Shown piece by piece: positions 34,503 through 46,300 of a stretch of DNA of 64,000 bases. The notes under the pieces were generated by a model, which was not told the DNA's origin, ran no database searches, and saw only the letters and a list, made by a program, of their open reading frames with translations. This DNA is from Neoconidiobolus thromboides FSU 785. Its lineage: Eukaryota; Entomophthoromycota; Entomophthoromycetes; Entomophthorales; Neoconidiobolaceae. Where the stretch lies: contig MU626290.1 of NCBI GenBank assembly GCA_025603075.1, positions 1 through 64,000 on the forward strand, given 5' to 3'. The position numbers and the translations under genes are program-made. How positions within the stretch are numbered: position 1 is the first letter of the stretch; each line of letters starts with the position of its first letter.

Positions 34503-37500
34503 TCAAAATTTATTTAATCCAATCTCAGTAAATCGAAATCCACACTTGTTATCACTAAGATCTATAACGGCAACTGAATTGATAGAAGAAGCCTGACTTT
34601 CAGAGTCATCGCTATCTTCCGCGTCATCCTCCATATCATACTCATTTTCAGTTTCCGTGTCCATTTCCTCCTGATGCCTTGGGTCTGGGCTCAAAACAAA
34701 GATTTGAGTTCTTAAAATGATAAATAAACTTAATTATAACAAATGAGAAGCTTACTTTTTTGGATCCAAAAATTGTGTAAAATAATTAAGATAAGCAGCC
34801 CTTAGATCATTTAATGTAATTGTATTTAAACAATCTCTGGTGAGCTGGACAAACTCCTCAATTGTATTAAATCCCTAAAAAGGTATTAATCTTAGAAAAA
34901 ATAATTAAATATCAGCTTACACAAAGCCCTAATCTGAGAGCAGAATCTAAGATCGCGGATGGTGAATCGAGTAAATAAAAGCTATTATAAACAACAGACG
35001 ATTTAGCCAACTCTAACTCCATGGGATCAATCAGCTTGTCCCACTCATTCGCGTCTAACAAGCGTTCAAAAAAAGACCATATTTCATTTAAAGCCTTTTC
35101 TGGATCAATACTGTCACTCAACTCCAATACAAGCCCTCCAGTCCAAGGTCTTAGACTAAGCTGAATATGATATGCTAAACCTTGACCACGTATCAACTCA
35201 TAAAGATGGCCATTGCTTCTTGAAAATAGTTCAGATAGCATAGAGACACTCATCATCTCATGGAATTTTTCGTGTTCTTGAGTGGAGGCTGGTATGCTGA
35301 ATAGATGACATGGTACTATAGCAATGGAATAAGAAGAAGTAATGGATCCAAGATAGATGATACCAGCCGTTGGATATGGTGGATCTTTAGGGTGTTTGTA
35401 GGGGTGTCTAAAAATTATTGGCAGTGAGGAAGGGTTATAGGTTATATCTATAGTATTTGATTGATCTAAATCTAGCTTATAATCTTTTTTTTTAAGATTT
35501 TCATTTCTGTTTGATAAAGTAGAAGTAACTTTATTAGCCAATTCGTGATAATAAGTCTCAAATAAGGATTTAAATTTTTGGGCAGGAACTGAGTGATTGT
35601 CAAAGGCATTGGATGAAAATCCTATCTGCACAATACCTCCGTCTACGGAGGACAATAGAACTATGTCCCTCAGTTTGACCAATTTCTGTATGATGACATT
35701 AGTAGCCTCTTTCCCCAGCTTAGGATCCGATATAGAGGTTATAAGATCAGCAAGAAATTCTTCTTGCTTAAACAAATTAATTGCCATATCAAAACTGGTA
35801 TCTCCTTCTTTACCTTCTGCTATAACCCTTGAACAAATATAATGTATCATTGAATCTCCATCCCTTAGAATCTCTTCAAGTCCACTTAAAAGATTTTTAG
35901 CAGTAGACAACAGGCGAGATTTTGTAAATACACAGTCAAATATATTGGTTAGGGTCCATTTTAGCATGTCATCAAATTGACCTATCTCACATTTACTAAA
36001 TATAAAAAAGTAGTCACTTAACCAAGAGGTACTAAATGTTTTATTCCCTAAGCCTAAAGTAGCATACCTTTCTACTGTAGCTTTGTTTGTATTTTCAACC
36101 ACTTCGTTATATGGTATGATGGTTTGATCTTTTTTGATAATATCCAATTGGAACATCAAAGCTTGTAATAAAACAAAGTAAGGTTTTAAGTCATCTGGTA
36201 CTCTCTTTACTGGTAGGCCAATCATTAAGTGATTATATTGCGTATCCAATTGCATCAACTGTACATGATTAAATAGTTTTAATTCTGAGTTCATGCTAAT
36301 ATTATGGATAGTGCTCTTAGATATGGGCACTTTAGCCATATCTGGATGAAACGAAAAGTCTTCACCAGTAAGATCGATTTTATTACTATCAATTATAGTC
36401 TTCAGATCTTCATCTATCTTATTCAATTCTTTTTTACTTAAATTTTTTACAAATTCTGCTTCACTTTTGGCCCTGTTCATTTCTATTTTCTGCCCAAGTA
36501 TGTTAGAAGGTAAGGCAATTACTTCACTAGGTGATTGATCTAATAGCCAAAGTTTACCTATCTTCTTCCAATATGATAAATCTTTTTCAATTAAACTATT
36601 TATGATATCAAATGTATGGCACAGTTGATTTAATGATGCTTCAAATGGGGCATTATAAAACGTATCAGCGATAATAGCTGGGATAATGTTATCCACTAAA
36701 TCTTCCGTTGCATCCTCTTCCAAACTTCTTAATCTATTATTTCTATACCTTCTGATAGCTTCATGAAGCTTTTCTAACTTCATTTTATCAATGCTTTCTT
36801 TTATACAGTTTAATACTTTTTCTCTATAAACTCCAGCGTGTACATACTTCCCTTTGGCTGGAACCCCATAAAAAGTTAGCCATAGACTGGTTTCTGGGGT
36901 TAATCTTAATTCGTATCCAACGTCATTCGCTATTGGTTCGTTCAAGTTTACAAAATGTTGTTGCATTGGGGATGCTGGACTATCTGTCAAATAAAGTAAA
37001 ATGATCTCTAGAGTTAAAGACTGCTGATAGTCACTGAATTCTGGGCCTCTCCAAGCTAAATTTGTTAATGGATCATATAAATACTATTAGTACAAAATAT
37101 TTACCATAGCCTATTGAACCTACTGAAGTATCATCTGATGGAAAATGCACAGTTTTAGTGTTACTTTTGTTCCCATTTAATGGAAACTTTAAGCTCTTTT
37201 TAATGTTTGGGGTAATAGCCTTCTCTTCTTTTAACGTGATGGAGTGATTTAAGACATTCAAAATTTTATCTTTTGGAAGATCTTGGCCAGCTATTAGTAT
37301 AGTCACATTTTGCAAATGATAATAGGCTTGATGGTACTCTTTTATACTCTCAATATCAATTTTAGCAATATCTGGTGTTAATCCACCACATTCATAACTG
37401 TATGTGTTGTTATCCAAATATAACTCTCTCCGAAGATTAATATCAAGCTGTGATAAATTATTAAAAAATCAATCTAATTCTAGCACTAATTACCAAATCC

Positions 37501-38044
37501 TCTTCTGTAAATTCTCTACTAACCATTTCTGAAAATACAACCCCTCCTTGTTTTCCACGCCCATCTACATGGTATACCTAAAATTGTTTAAAAATCTTAA
37601 AAAAGTAAACATAAATCTCACCTCAGTTACAAAGTCTTCATAGCTCAGTCTAGGGTTGATTACATGGTCTAAAAACACAGGAAGTGTTTTTAGCAGTCCT
37701 TCATAACCCACTGTATTAAAAGTGTATGCAGTATGGTCTGAGGCAGTCCATGCATTAGTGCCGGTAGAAAGTGATCTTAAAGCTAAGGCTTCTAAGTACC
37801 CTCGTTTAAGGTAGTGTTTTGATCCGCAAAATATCAGATGCTCTAAAGTATGTGGTAGGCCCTTATTGTCGGTACATAAGGTAGGTATTAGGATGGTGGC
37901 TAAGGTGGTAGGTCCGGGTGTATTAATGAATAGCACCTTTAGATTAGTAGGATGATGCTTGTAAAGATTAAAATTAAATTGAGAGGTTGAATTAGGGGTT
38001 AGTTTCAATTCATTGTATAAAACGGGCTGGAAATTGGATACCAT
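34503..38044 (-). CDS. M16C zinc metalloprotease (insulinase/presequence protease type)
   Basis: Large pitrilysin-like peptidase. Minus-strand exons are 38044-37622, 37577-37494, 37447-37105, 37055-34921, 34874-34756 and 34710-34503, giving 1103 aa. The inverted zinc motif HxxEH is present as HTLEH at residues 65-69 (GLPHTLEHLIFCGS), followed by LSTGTNAWTASDHTAYTF, usual for the fungal cytosolic M16C group (yeast YOL098C-like). The C-terminal tail (from about residue 1055) is acidic (DTETENEYDMEDDAEDSDD). An upstream in-frame ATG at 38113 would add 23 residues; I favour 38044 because MVSNFQPV is close to the expected family start. The last acceptor (34711) restores KKTQIFVLSPDP. Organellar versus cytosolic location cannot be settled from the N-terminus. 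Confidence 0.88.
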
Positions 38045-38113
38045 GGCGGAAAAGTGAATTGATATGTGTTTTAAAATGGTGCTATGTTTGTAAAAAATGA
38101 AATGGTAGGTCAA

Positions 38114-38612
38114 TATTTTAAAATTAAAAACAAAGTTGAATTTTAAGATTCTTTTTACAAAATAATAATTAGGTATATTATTTTATTTTTAAGATTTTAA
38201 GTATTATTAAATGGAAAAAATTATTGAAATTCTTAAACAATAAGTGCCTAGTTTCCAAAATTGGACAGAAACTTAATCTAGATTGAGAATTTATTTAACT
38301 TGTCTTTTAAAGATAGGTATTTATATTCCATTATATGGGCAATTTGAGTTTATATGGCTTTAGTCACCTTATACTGCTGAGTATGTATTAAAAAAAAATA
38401 ACATAGCTTATACATGGTTTATAATTTTATCAAGTACATATTACATTGTTTTTTAATTTTATTATATAAAGCTAAAAAACATTAACTTGTTAATTATAAG
38501 GGATTGTTTTTAGTATTTTATGCTATAATAACATAACCTTAAGCTTTTTCTATAAGTCAATTAATAAAAGTTAGCTATTGTAATTTTTTTAAAACTTTAA
38601 ATTTAATTTTAA
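38114..38612. other. Intergenic spacer upstream of the M16 gene
   Basis: AT-rich with no feature. Confidence 0.5.
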
Positions 38613-38718
38613 TATATGGGGATGTTTTTTGGCTTTATTATCTTTTCCATCTTTTAAGTACTATTTGAGTGGAAAAATTGTTAGTAAAATTATTAAGCAG
38701 AAAAATATATCCCCATAT
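38613..38718 (+). mobile_element. MITE-like element, copy 9 (forward, best preserved)
   Basis: Nearly perfect terminal inverted repeats TATATGGGGATGT / ATATCCCCATATA enclose a 106-bp element with the family core CTATTTGAGTGGAAAAATTG and GTTAGTAAAATT. The TA-rich palindromic ends make the target-site duplication ambiguous; TA is possible. Confidence 0.9.
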
Positions 38719-39484
38719 AATAAAAATATTTTAATTGTTTTTTAAGATAATAAAAGTATAATTTTATAATTTTTTTTAGAATAAAAATTAATATAGTTAA
38801 ATACTATAGCTAACAATATTAATTTCAGATTTTAAAGTTTAATTATAAGTATTTAATTTAAATATATACATTTAGTTTATTTAGTATATCATTAAATTTA
38901 ATTTTAAAATCATAACATTTAAATAACTATTTAATATAATTATGAAACATCCCAATCAGTTGTTACTTTAATCCAGTAATTAACACTGTATTATATAGAA
39001 TAAAAAATAAAAGTAAGAATATAATTGTGAGAAAACTAGCTTCAACAAAAGAGCAAAAATAATAACTTTAGCTACTAGAAGAAACCCTGAGTTCCATATA
39101 ATTAAATTTATTTTAGTAGAATTAATTATGATTGCAAAAATTTAATTTAAAAAAAACTGAAATTAAATATTAAATACTTATAAAAATATAAACAAAGATG
39201 ACAAAAGCAGAAAAGTAGATATACGATCAAACTAACTTATCATAAATTAAAATGGACTACTCCAACTAGTATTCTATAAATTGAAAATGGTTTTGTTTTT
39301 TATCAAAAGTAAATCAATTAATCGGTCGAAAGTTTTTGGAGTTCTAGTGATTAAATCTAACCCATTTTTCATACCTCAGATTGTGATGAAAATGTTTACT
39401 ACAAACAATTTCAACTACAAGAGTGATAAGCTTTTGTGTAGCCGGTTACATTTAGCTCCTTAGAGCAAATTTATCTAAAAGCAG

Positions 39485-39580
39485 CATATGGGGATGTATT
39501 TTTTTGTATAAGGATTTTACTGACTTTTCGACTCAATTAACATTAGTAGATGGAAAGGGTGATGAAACTAAAATATCTTA
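39485..39580 (-). mobile_element. MITE-like element, copy 10 (reverse, one end lost)
   Basis: Left end CATATGGGGATGT is intact. The reversed core is altered (GACTCAATTAACATTAGTAG) and the right terminal CCCC block is gone. Confidence 0.7.
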
Positions 39581-39791
39581 TCTAGTAATGAGATCCAAAA
39601 AAAATTCGATAATTTTTTTGGACTTTATTGGTTGAATGTTACTTTTAGGTTGAACAGGTATATATTCGTCTTAATCGCTTAACTGGTTAATAAAATTTTA
39701 CAATTTCTCACCATTAATTTGTAACAAAACAAATTAGAACTCAAAAGAAATGTTTTTGTATAAACAGTTTTCGAAATAATTAATAGCGAAA

Positions 39792-42055
39792 ATGGGAAAT
39801 AACAAAAAGTTGGAGGATAATTTAACAAGTATATTGAGTAGTAATATATCAAAAAAAAGGTTCAAGGAGCTCGCAAACAGGGGGAATGAACTTTTACTTA
39901 ATATCATGGAAGAATTAAAGTGTCCAATTTGTTTGGGAGACTTGGTTAAACCAATGATAACTACATGCAGCCATGAATTTTGTAAAGATTGTATAAAAAA
40001 AGTGTTTGAGAAAAGGAGCAAATCAAGTAAACGAAACACTAAGTGTCCATGTCCCATATGTAAAGAGGATATAACTATACGCTCATTATCTTTATCACAT
40101 ACTAAAGCTGAGTTGGTTGACCAGTTTAGTAGATTGAATAATGAATTTCAATATTTTTTAAAAACTCATAGTAATTTGTTCTTTATGATATTATTACCTT
40201 TACTAAGTTTGTTAGGGTATGCATCTTCACTGATAAAAGAAGTCAAATACAATGACTTGAGACAGTCATCTGAAAATAGCCCTGATTTGTTTATTAATGC
40301 TCGAGCTGCCAATCACCGAAATCCAGAATCAAATTTGAATGAAGCTGATGATTTCAATAGTACAAACAAACACAATTCTTTAAGGAGGAATAATAAGGTA
40401 TAGAAGTTTTGGTTAGAAGTTTGTGGTAAACTAATTTTTTATGCTTAGAATGATTTGAAAAATAAATATAGCTTGGATAACAAAAGTAAAGAAGTTTCCA
40501 ATTATACTAAAAATAAAAATGGCGAAAGTAAGCGTTGTTTATTGTTCTAATAAAAATATTAAATATGTATATAGCAGTGGACACTAATGATATTGGTGTT
40601 GATAATAACTCATCAACCGAATGTCTTCCAATCATTAATGAACAGTTGTCATGTAGTAACCATAAAAAAAGTGGCATAAGTAAATCCGCTAATAGAAGCA
40701 AATTCGATTTAATCGATAGTCCAGTTTTAAATATAAAGGATATCAAGTATAGTTTAATATCACAGGACAACTTAGAAAGTCATGATTTATTTAGCAAGAA
40801 TACGACACCTGTTTTAAGTCACCAAAATGAAAAGGTCTCAAGCCCTTTATATGATAGATCTAATTTGATCAAAAACAGAAATTTAAGTGAACAATACTCA
40901 CCAACACAGACGATAGCCGCTTCAGCTGAAATCGATACCCAATATTCATTACATCAATCAAAGGAACATAACCGAAATTACAATACTGAAAGAAACAATT
41001 CTAGTGATTTAAATACTGAAGATTATATTGAGAAATCACCCTCAATTTTGTATAAAAAGTTAAAATCAAACAATGTGAATTATAACAATCATTCTAAAAT
41101 GTCAAAAGGTTCAAATAATACAACTTCACAAGAATTCAAGTATCCTGATTCTGAAGCAATGGTAGCTCAAAAAATATTGAATACAAATAAAAACAAAGTT
41201 AGTCATGAGATAGAGCCTAGTTTTGACCTCCAGCTTAATAATATACCAGAGTTAAGTGATACTTTTGACCCATTTAATAATGGGAATTTAGATTATTGTT
41301 CTCAATTAACATTACCCACTCAAATAAGACCCATTGAGCGACAAGTAGGTTTATATGGCCATTTTGCGAATATGAGAAACATAAAACTTCATACTATGGA
41401 AACTCAGCTGTTTGAAGAAAATGATACCTTTAGAATAGTTGGTGAAAATTCCTATTTAGATACACAAAACTCAGGTGTTAATGTTAATATTAATTCACCT
41501 AGTAAGCAAGACTTAAATAGATGTTCTCAAATAACCTTACCTACTCAAATAAGGCCTATTGAAGAACAAGTAGGCTTATTCGGCCATTTTATTAGTATGA
41601 ATAATAACAAGTTGAATACTATGTATACTCAGTTGTTTGATGATGATGAAAATTTTAGAATAATTGGTGGCAGTTCCGATATAGACGATAGTGGCGCTGA
41701 AAGTAATCAGCTGTCGAACTTTAATAAAGATGCTAAAATAAATGGAAAAGTACCAGCTACAACGTATGATAAAAGTATTATAAATCAATATGTTAGTAAT
41801 TCTCAAGAGCTTAGCGAGTTCTCACCTGATTCATTAACTAAAAAGGGTGAGGTAGGTCAAAAAAAAAAGTATGTAAGTAATTCAATACCAAAGAAAGAAG
41901 ATTCAGTCATCAGTAAAAATTATAGATTTAATGGATCAGATAGTCATTCGGATAATGATAAAACTACTTTTTTAAACTCAAGCCCAGTTTATTCGCTTGA
42001 TAAAATTGATTCCCTTAAATTACAATCCTCCCCAGATTATTCTACTAAAGATTAA
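39792..42055 (+). CDS. BRCA1-like RING protein with SQ/TQ-rich tail and duplicated module
   Basis: Exons 39792-40397, 40449-40527 and 40575-42055, 721 aa. A C3HC4 RING spans residues 44-90 (C44, C47, C59, H61, C64, C67, C87, C90). Spacing matches the BRCA1 RING except for a ~6-residue longer loop before the last pair, and CKEDITIRSL directly after resembles the BRCA1 post-RING helix better than that of RAD18 or TRIM proteins. E3 ubiquitin ligase activity is expected. The remainder is Asn/Ser-rich with at least ten SQ or TQ sites and two copies of a ~52-residue module (about 467-518 and 542-593), each with CSQ(L/I)TLPTQIRPIE and TQLF. No BRCT domain is encoded. The segment LFFMILLPLLSLL (~129-141) may be a 45-nt unspliced intron (40170-40214), not a membrane helix. 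A MITE-like element starts 12 bp after the stop. Confidence 0.7.
41288..41668 (+). repeat. Internal protein repeat (two ~52-residue modules)
   Basis: Coding repeats at 41288-41443 and 41513-41668 encode (Y/R)CSQ(L/I)TLPTQIRPIExQVGLxGHF, then KLxTMxTQLF and FRI(V/I)G. The DNA has diverged more than the protein, so the module is under selection. Confidence 0.85.
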
Positions 42056-42066
42056 GAAAAGTTTTG

Positions 42067-42167
42067 ATATATGGGGATGTTTTTTTCACCTTCTTTTCCA
42101 ACTTTCAAGTGTTGTTCGAGTAGAACAATTATTAATAAAATTCTTTAAAAAAATCCATTCTCATATA
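42067..42167 (+). mobile_element. MITE-like element, copy 11 (forward)
   Basis: Ends TATATGGGGATGT ... ATTCTCATATA, with an altered core (GTTCGAGTAGAACAATTATTA). It follows the RING gene stop by 11-12 bp. Confidence 0.75.
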
Positions 42168-43328
42168 AAAAGAATAGAACTATAATTGGAATCAAGTACG
42201 TCTCTACTAATCAAAGTTTTATGTAAGAAGCAAATAAAAAAACGAAATTTAATATGGGTTTAATAAGCAGGTTAAACTCTCAAAGGCTTAATATTGTTCG
42301 GTCTAAACTTTATTTTTGTTTTTTATCGATGTTAAATTTTACGGTAATATTAAGAATAAACACTTTTAGTATATTTAGTTGATTTTTCTAAATATGAATT
42401 GTAAGCATACTACAATACTCTTTACCATATTGACTTATGAAACTATTCAAGTATGTTTCTATACATTAAAATAAGTTACGATTCCAAGTGTATAATGGCA
42501 ATTAATAAATTAAGAATATCTGTAAATTTGATCATAATTAAGCGAAAATATAGCAACCTTTACAGATGTTAGATCTTTATTATAGGCTCTAAATTATAAT
42601 AGTTTAATATATATCTACAACTGGTAGTGTAATGTTTAAACAAGATATAGATAAAATACTATTTACTTCAATTGAAATGCAAAAAAAATTCTTATAAAGA
42701 CTCTAACCTTTTACTAAGTACACTCTATAATACTAAATATGATAATTAAAAAAGCGTAGTAGAAATAATTATTGATGTTACTTTACATCTCTTTTGATTA
42801 TTATTTGAAAATAAGTGAGGTAAATACATCTTTGTTTTAAGTTTAGCCACATTTTTTTAGAATTTAAGCTTAGGAAACGACTAAATAGTTAAAAATTAGT
42901 TGATTTAAGTTTAGCCAGATTTAAAGTCAATTTAAACTAAAAACTATTAATTAAATTTCAACATGATTTTATAAACTTGTCAAATATACGGTCTTATCAT
43001 GTACATAGTCTAGTACTCTATAAAAGCTTACTAGTTAATGAAGATCTAAATAATTCGCTCTATATAGTTATAGTATCAATTATCATCGATAATCCCTAAT
43101 TATTGCCTATTTAAGTAATTGAGAATAGCAAATATTATAAAATCATAAGCCAATAAACATAAGCCAATAATTTGACATTATCACCAATCCAATATGAACA
43201 CATAAAACAAAAACAAAACTAAATATTTAGTTAAAAAACACTAAAATTTCAACTATTAATTTTTCATTTCAATTATACATAACCATATTTTTAGTCTATT
43301 CTAAATTAGCAGATCAAGAAACATTATA
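42168..43328. other. Intergenic upstream of SEC16
   Basis: AT-rich; I looked for a displaced BRCT-coding exon for the preceding gene and saw none. Confidence 0.5.
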
Positions 43329-46300
43329 ATGGGCAAAAAAAAGAATAGAAATTCGATATCGAATCCAAAAAAAGAGACTACAAATGATGACTTGAAAGAG
43401 ATCTTTGGGGACCTTACTTCTGAATTAGTGGATACAAAACAAGTAAACAAAATGGAACCTTTAGATAACATTAAAGATATTGGCTTTTTTAATGGTAGCG
43501 GAAATGAAGAAGACACAATTTTTTTTGAACAAGCGGTTAATACAGCCTTACCATTTTCACCTGAAGAAAAGGTAAACGAAGAAGTTAAGGATGATAATGT
43601 AGTTGATGGTCAAGTTGATAACTCTGGAAGTGATAAAGTTGATGATAACCAAAAGGAAGCATTAAATTTAGAATTTTCTGAAAAGGAAACTGACTTAGAA
43701 GATATTTTAAAAGTTGATGAAAATTTAGATGCGCTAACCTTAATTCCACAAGAGAAAGCTGAAGTGGCTGAATTGGATAATAGCAAGCCATTAAATATAA
43801 ATGAAAATCAAGATTTAACAGGTATTTTTGATAATTCAAATAAAGCGAATGAAGTTGAGTTAGATTTAGAAGAAAAAATCGATAATCTAAAAGTGATTTT
43901 AGATAATCTTGAAGAAGAGAAAGAGGATGAGGAAGTTCCCTTTTTTGATGAATTTAATGGTTTAAATAATAACTCTGAGGCGATTAAATCCGATTTGAAC
44001 TTAACTGGTGTTAATTCGGATAATATAGGGCTAGCTGAAGAAAGTGAAACTCAAGTCGAAAAAAATTCAGTTATGGAAACTCAATTAAAAAATGAACTTG
44101 AGAAGTTTTTAGGACCTGAAATTATAACGAATGAAACTGAACAAAAGGAAATAGTAACTCAGTTTGATGGAAACGATAAAGTCGATTCAGAATTGGAGAA
44201 GAATATAGAAGAGTTGATTGATAGTGAAAATGATGGTTCTATTGAAGTAAATCTAAAGCAAGATACTACAGCTTTTAAAAACGATGGCTTTGATTTTTTT
44301 AATAATACAACAACTAATGAAGATGATGGGTTTAATTTCTTTAATCAAAATATAACAAATGAATCGGATCCTTCTGCTAATTTTTTTGATACAATAACTC
44401 AACCTTCAGTTCAACCTTTAGTTCAAAATGAATTTAAACCAGCTAATGTATTAGTTACTAATCAAACTAATGATTTTATTCAAGATTCTTCTACTAATTT
44501 CTTACAGGAAACGTTTAACGATGAAACTTCGGATGGAAACTTTTTTAATACAACTCAACCACAAACAATTCAGCAAAACAATTATGATCCAACTAACGTT
44601 AATTCAAATGATAATTACTATGATTATAATCAAGTGAATCAAGCAGGTATAAATAATAATTTGGAACAATATAATGAAGGAAGCTATCAATATAATAATG
44701 AGAATACAAATGAATATCATAATTATTATGATCAAACTAATCAAGCAAAATATCAGAATCAAGGGGGTTCTAATCAATATGATTATAGTTCTTATGATCA
44801 AGCGTATTACAATTCATCGTATCCACCTCAAGGAGAACAACAAGTCGACCCCAATTTAGATCAACAAGCTTATTACCAGAATACAGAGTATACTAACCAA
44901 GAATACGATCCTAATTATTATGTTAATAATTCTTATCAAACAACTGAAGGCCAAGATAATCCAATGTACTCTAATCAAAATGATCAACAATATTATGGCC
45001 AAGGATATCAATATGATCCAAATACTTATATTAATGAATATGGAAATGAAGGTTATGATCCAAATTATAATTATTATTATGAAAACTATGATCAGGCTAC
45101 TGAAGGTTATAATCAAACTACAGAAGGTTATAATCAGAATGCTGAAGGCTATAATCAATATTACCCAGAATATAGTTTAGGAGAACAGCAAATACCACAA
45201 ACAGAAGAATATAACATGGATTACTCAGGTAATGAAAAGAACTTAACTGATTACAATCAATATCCAAATCCAAATGAAAATGCAAATTCGATTACTGTAG
45301 ATACTTCAACTTATGTAGATACCTCAACTTATGTAGATAATTCAGCTTACAACTATAGTGATACATTGCAACAACCACCAACAAACAAAAATTCTACTAC
45401 ATTTGAATCACAAGCTCTAAACTATAATGAATATCAATATGACCAAACAATCCCAACAGAAACTCAAGATATTGTACCAATTATACCATCAATTAATACA
45501 GAAACTACTCAATTTCAAGCTGAATCTTCACCAACTGTATTTAATGTTAATACTCAAAAATCGCAATCTGAATTTAACTATTATAATCAAGATGTTTATA
45601 TTAATCAAACAGAAACTACTACAATTGAATCAGAAACAGCATTACCAAATTATTATTTAAATAATAAAACAAATGCAATAAACGAAATAGATTTAAATAA
45701 AGATAATCAAAATAAGGCAAATGAATTGAATGAACATAATTACACAAATATACAGCCAAGTATGAGTGAGTTGCAGGCATCCCGTGAGATTACTAATAAT
45801 TATTCATCCGAAAAAGATAACTTTATGTATCAAAATGAAAATAATATTTTATATAGCCAATATAATACACAATCAAATGAAATTGATAATACTCAGAATG
45901 ACCTTGATGATCTTATTTTAGAAAATATTGGAGCCAATAAAAATACAGCATTTACACATCAAAATGCATATGATGAATTTAATATTAATACTAATGAAGT
46001 AGCATTAAATCCAGAAAATATTCCATTACCATCAACGCCACGTGATGAAGATTCTTTATCACCTTCATTATTATTAAATAATCAAGATTTAAATTTGGAA
46101 GAAAATGATAAAAGACATGGGCGTAAAGCGCATGCTTTATTTAGTTTTGGATTTGGGGGTAAAGTTATCAGTATGTTTCCTAAAGTCGTTGAAACATTTA
46201 ATAATAATATAAAAGATAAAATGATTAATTTATATCCTACAAATATAACAATTTCGAAATTAAAAGATATTAGTGGAATACCAACATTAGAAAAGAATGG

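Noticed and set aside
39281-39463. 60-codon plus-strand ORF upstream of the RING gene
   Set aside because: No supporting motif or splice context linking it to the RING gene.
41997-42185. 62-codon plus-strand ORF
   Set aside because: Out of frame with the RING gene and mostly MITE-like copy 11.
44604-45180. Long hydrophobic antisense ORFs within SEC16
   Set aside because: They mirror the Asn/Tyr/Gln-rich coding repeats, and antisense of such codons reads as Ile/Leu-rich. No independent gene signal.
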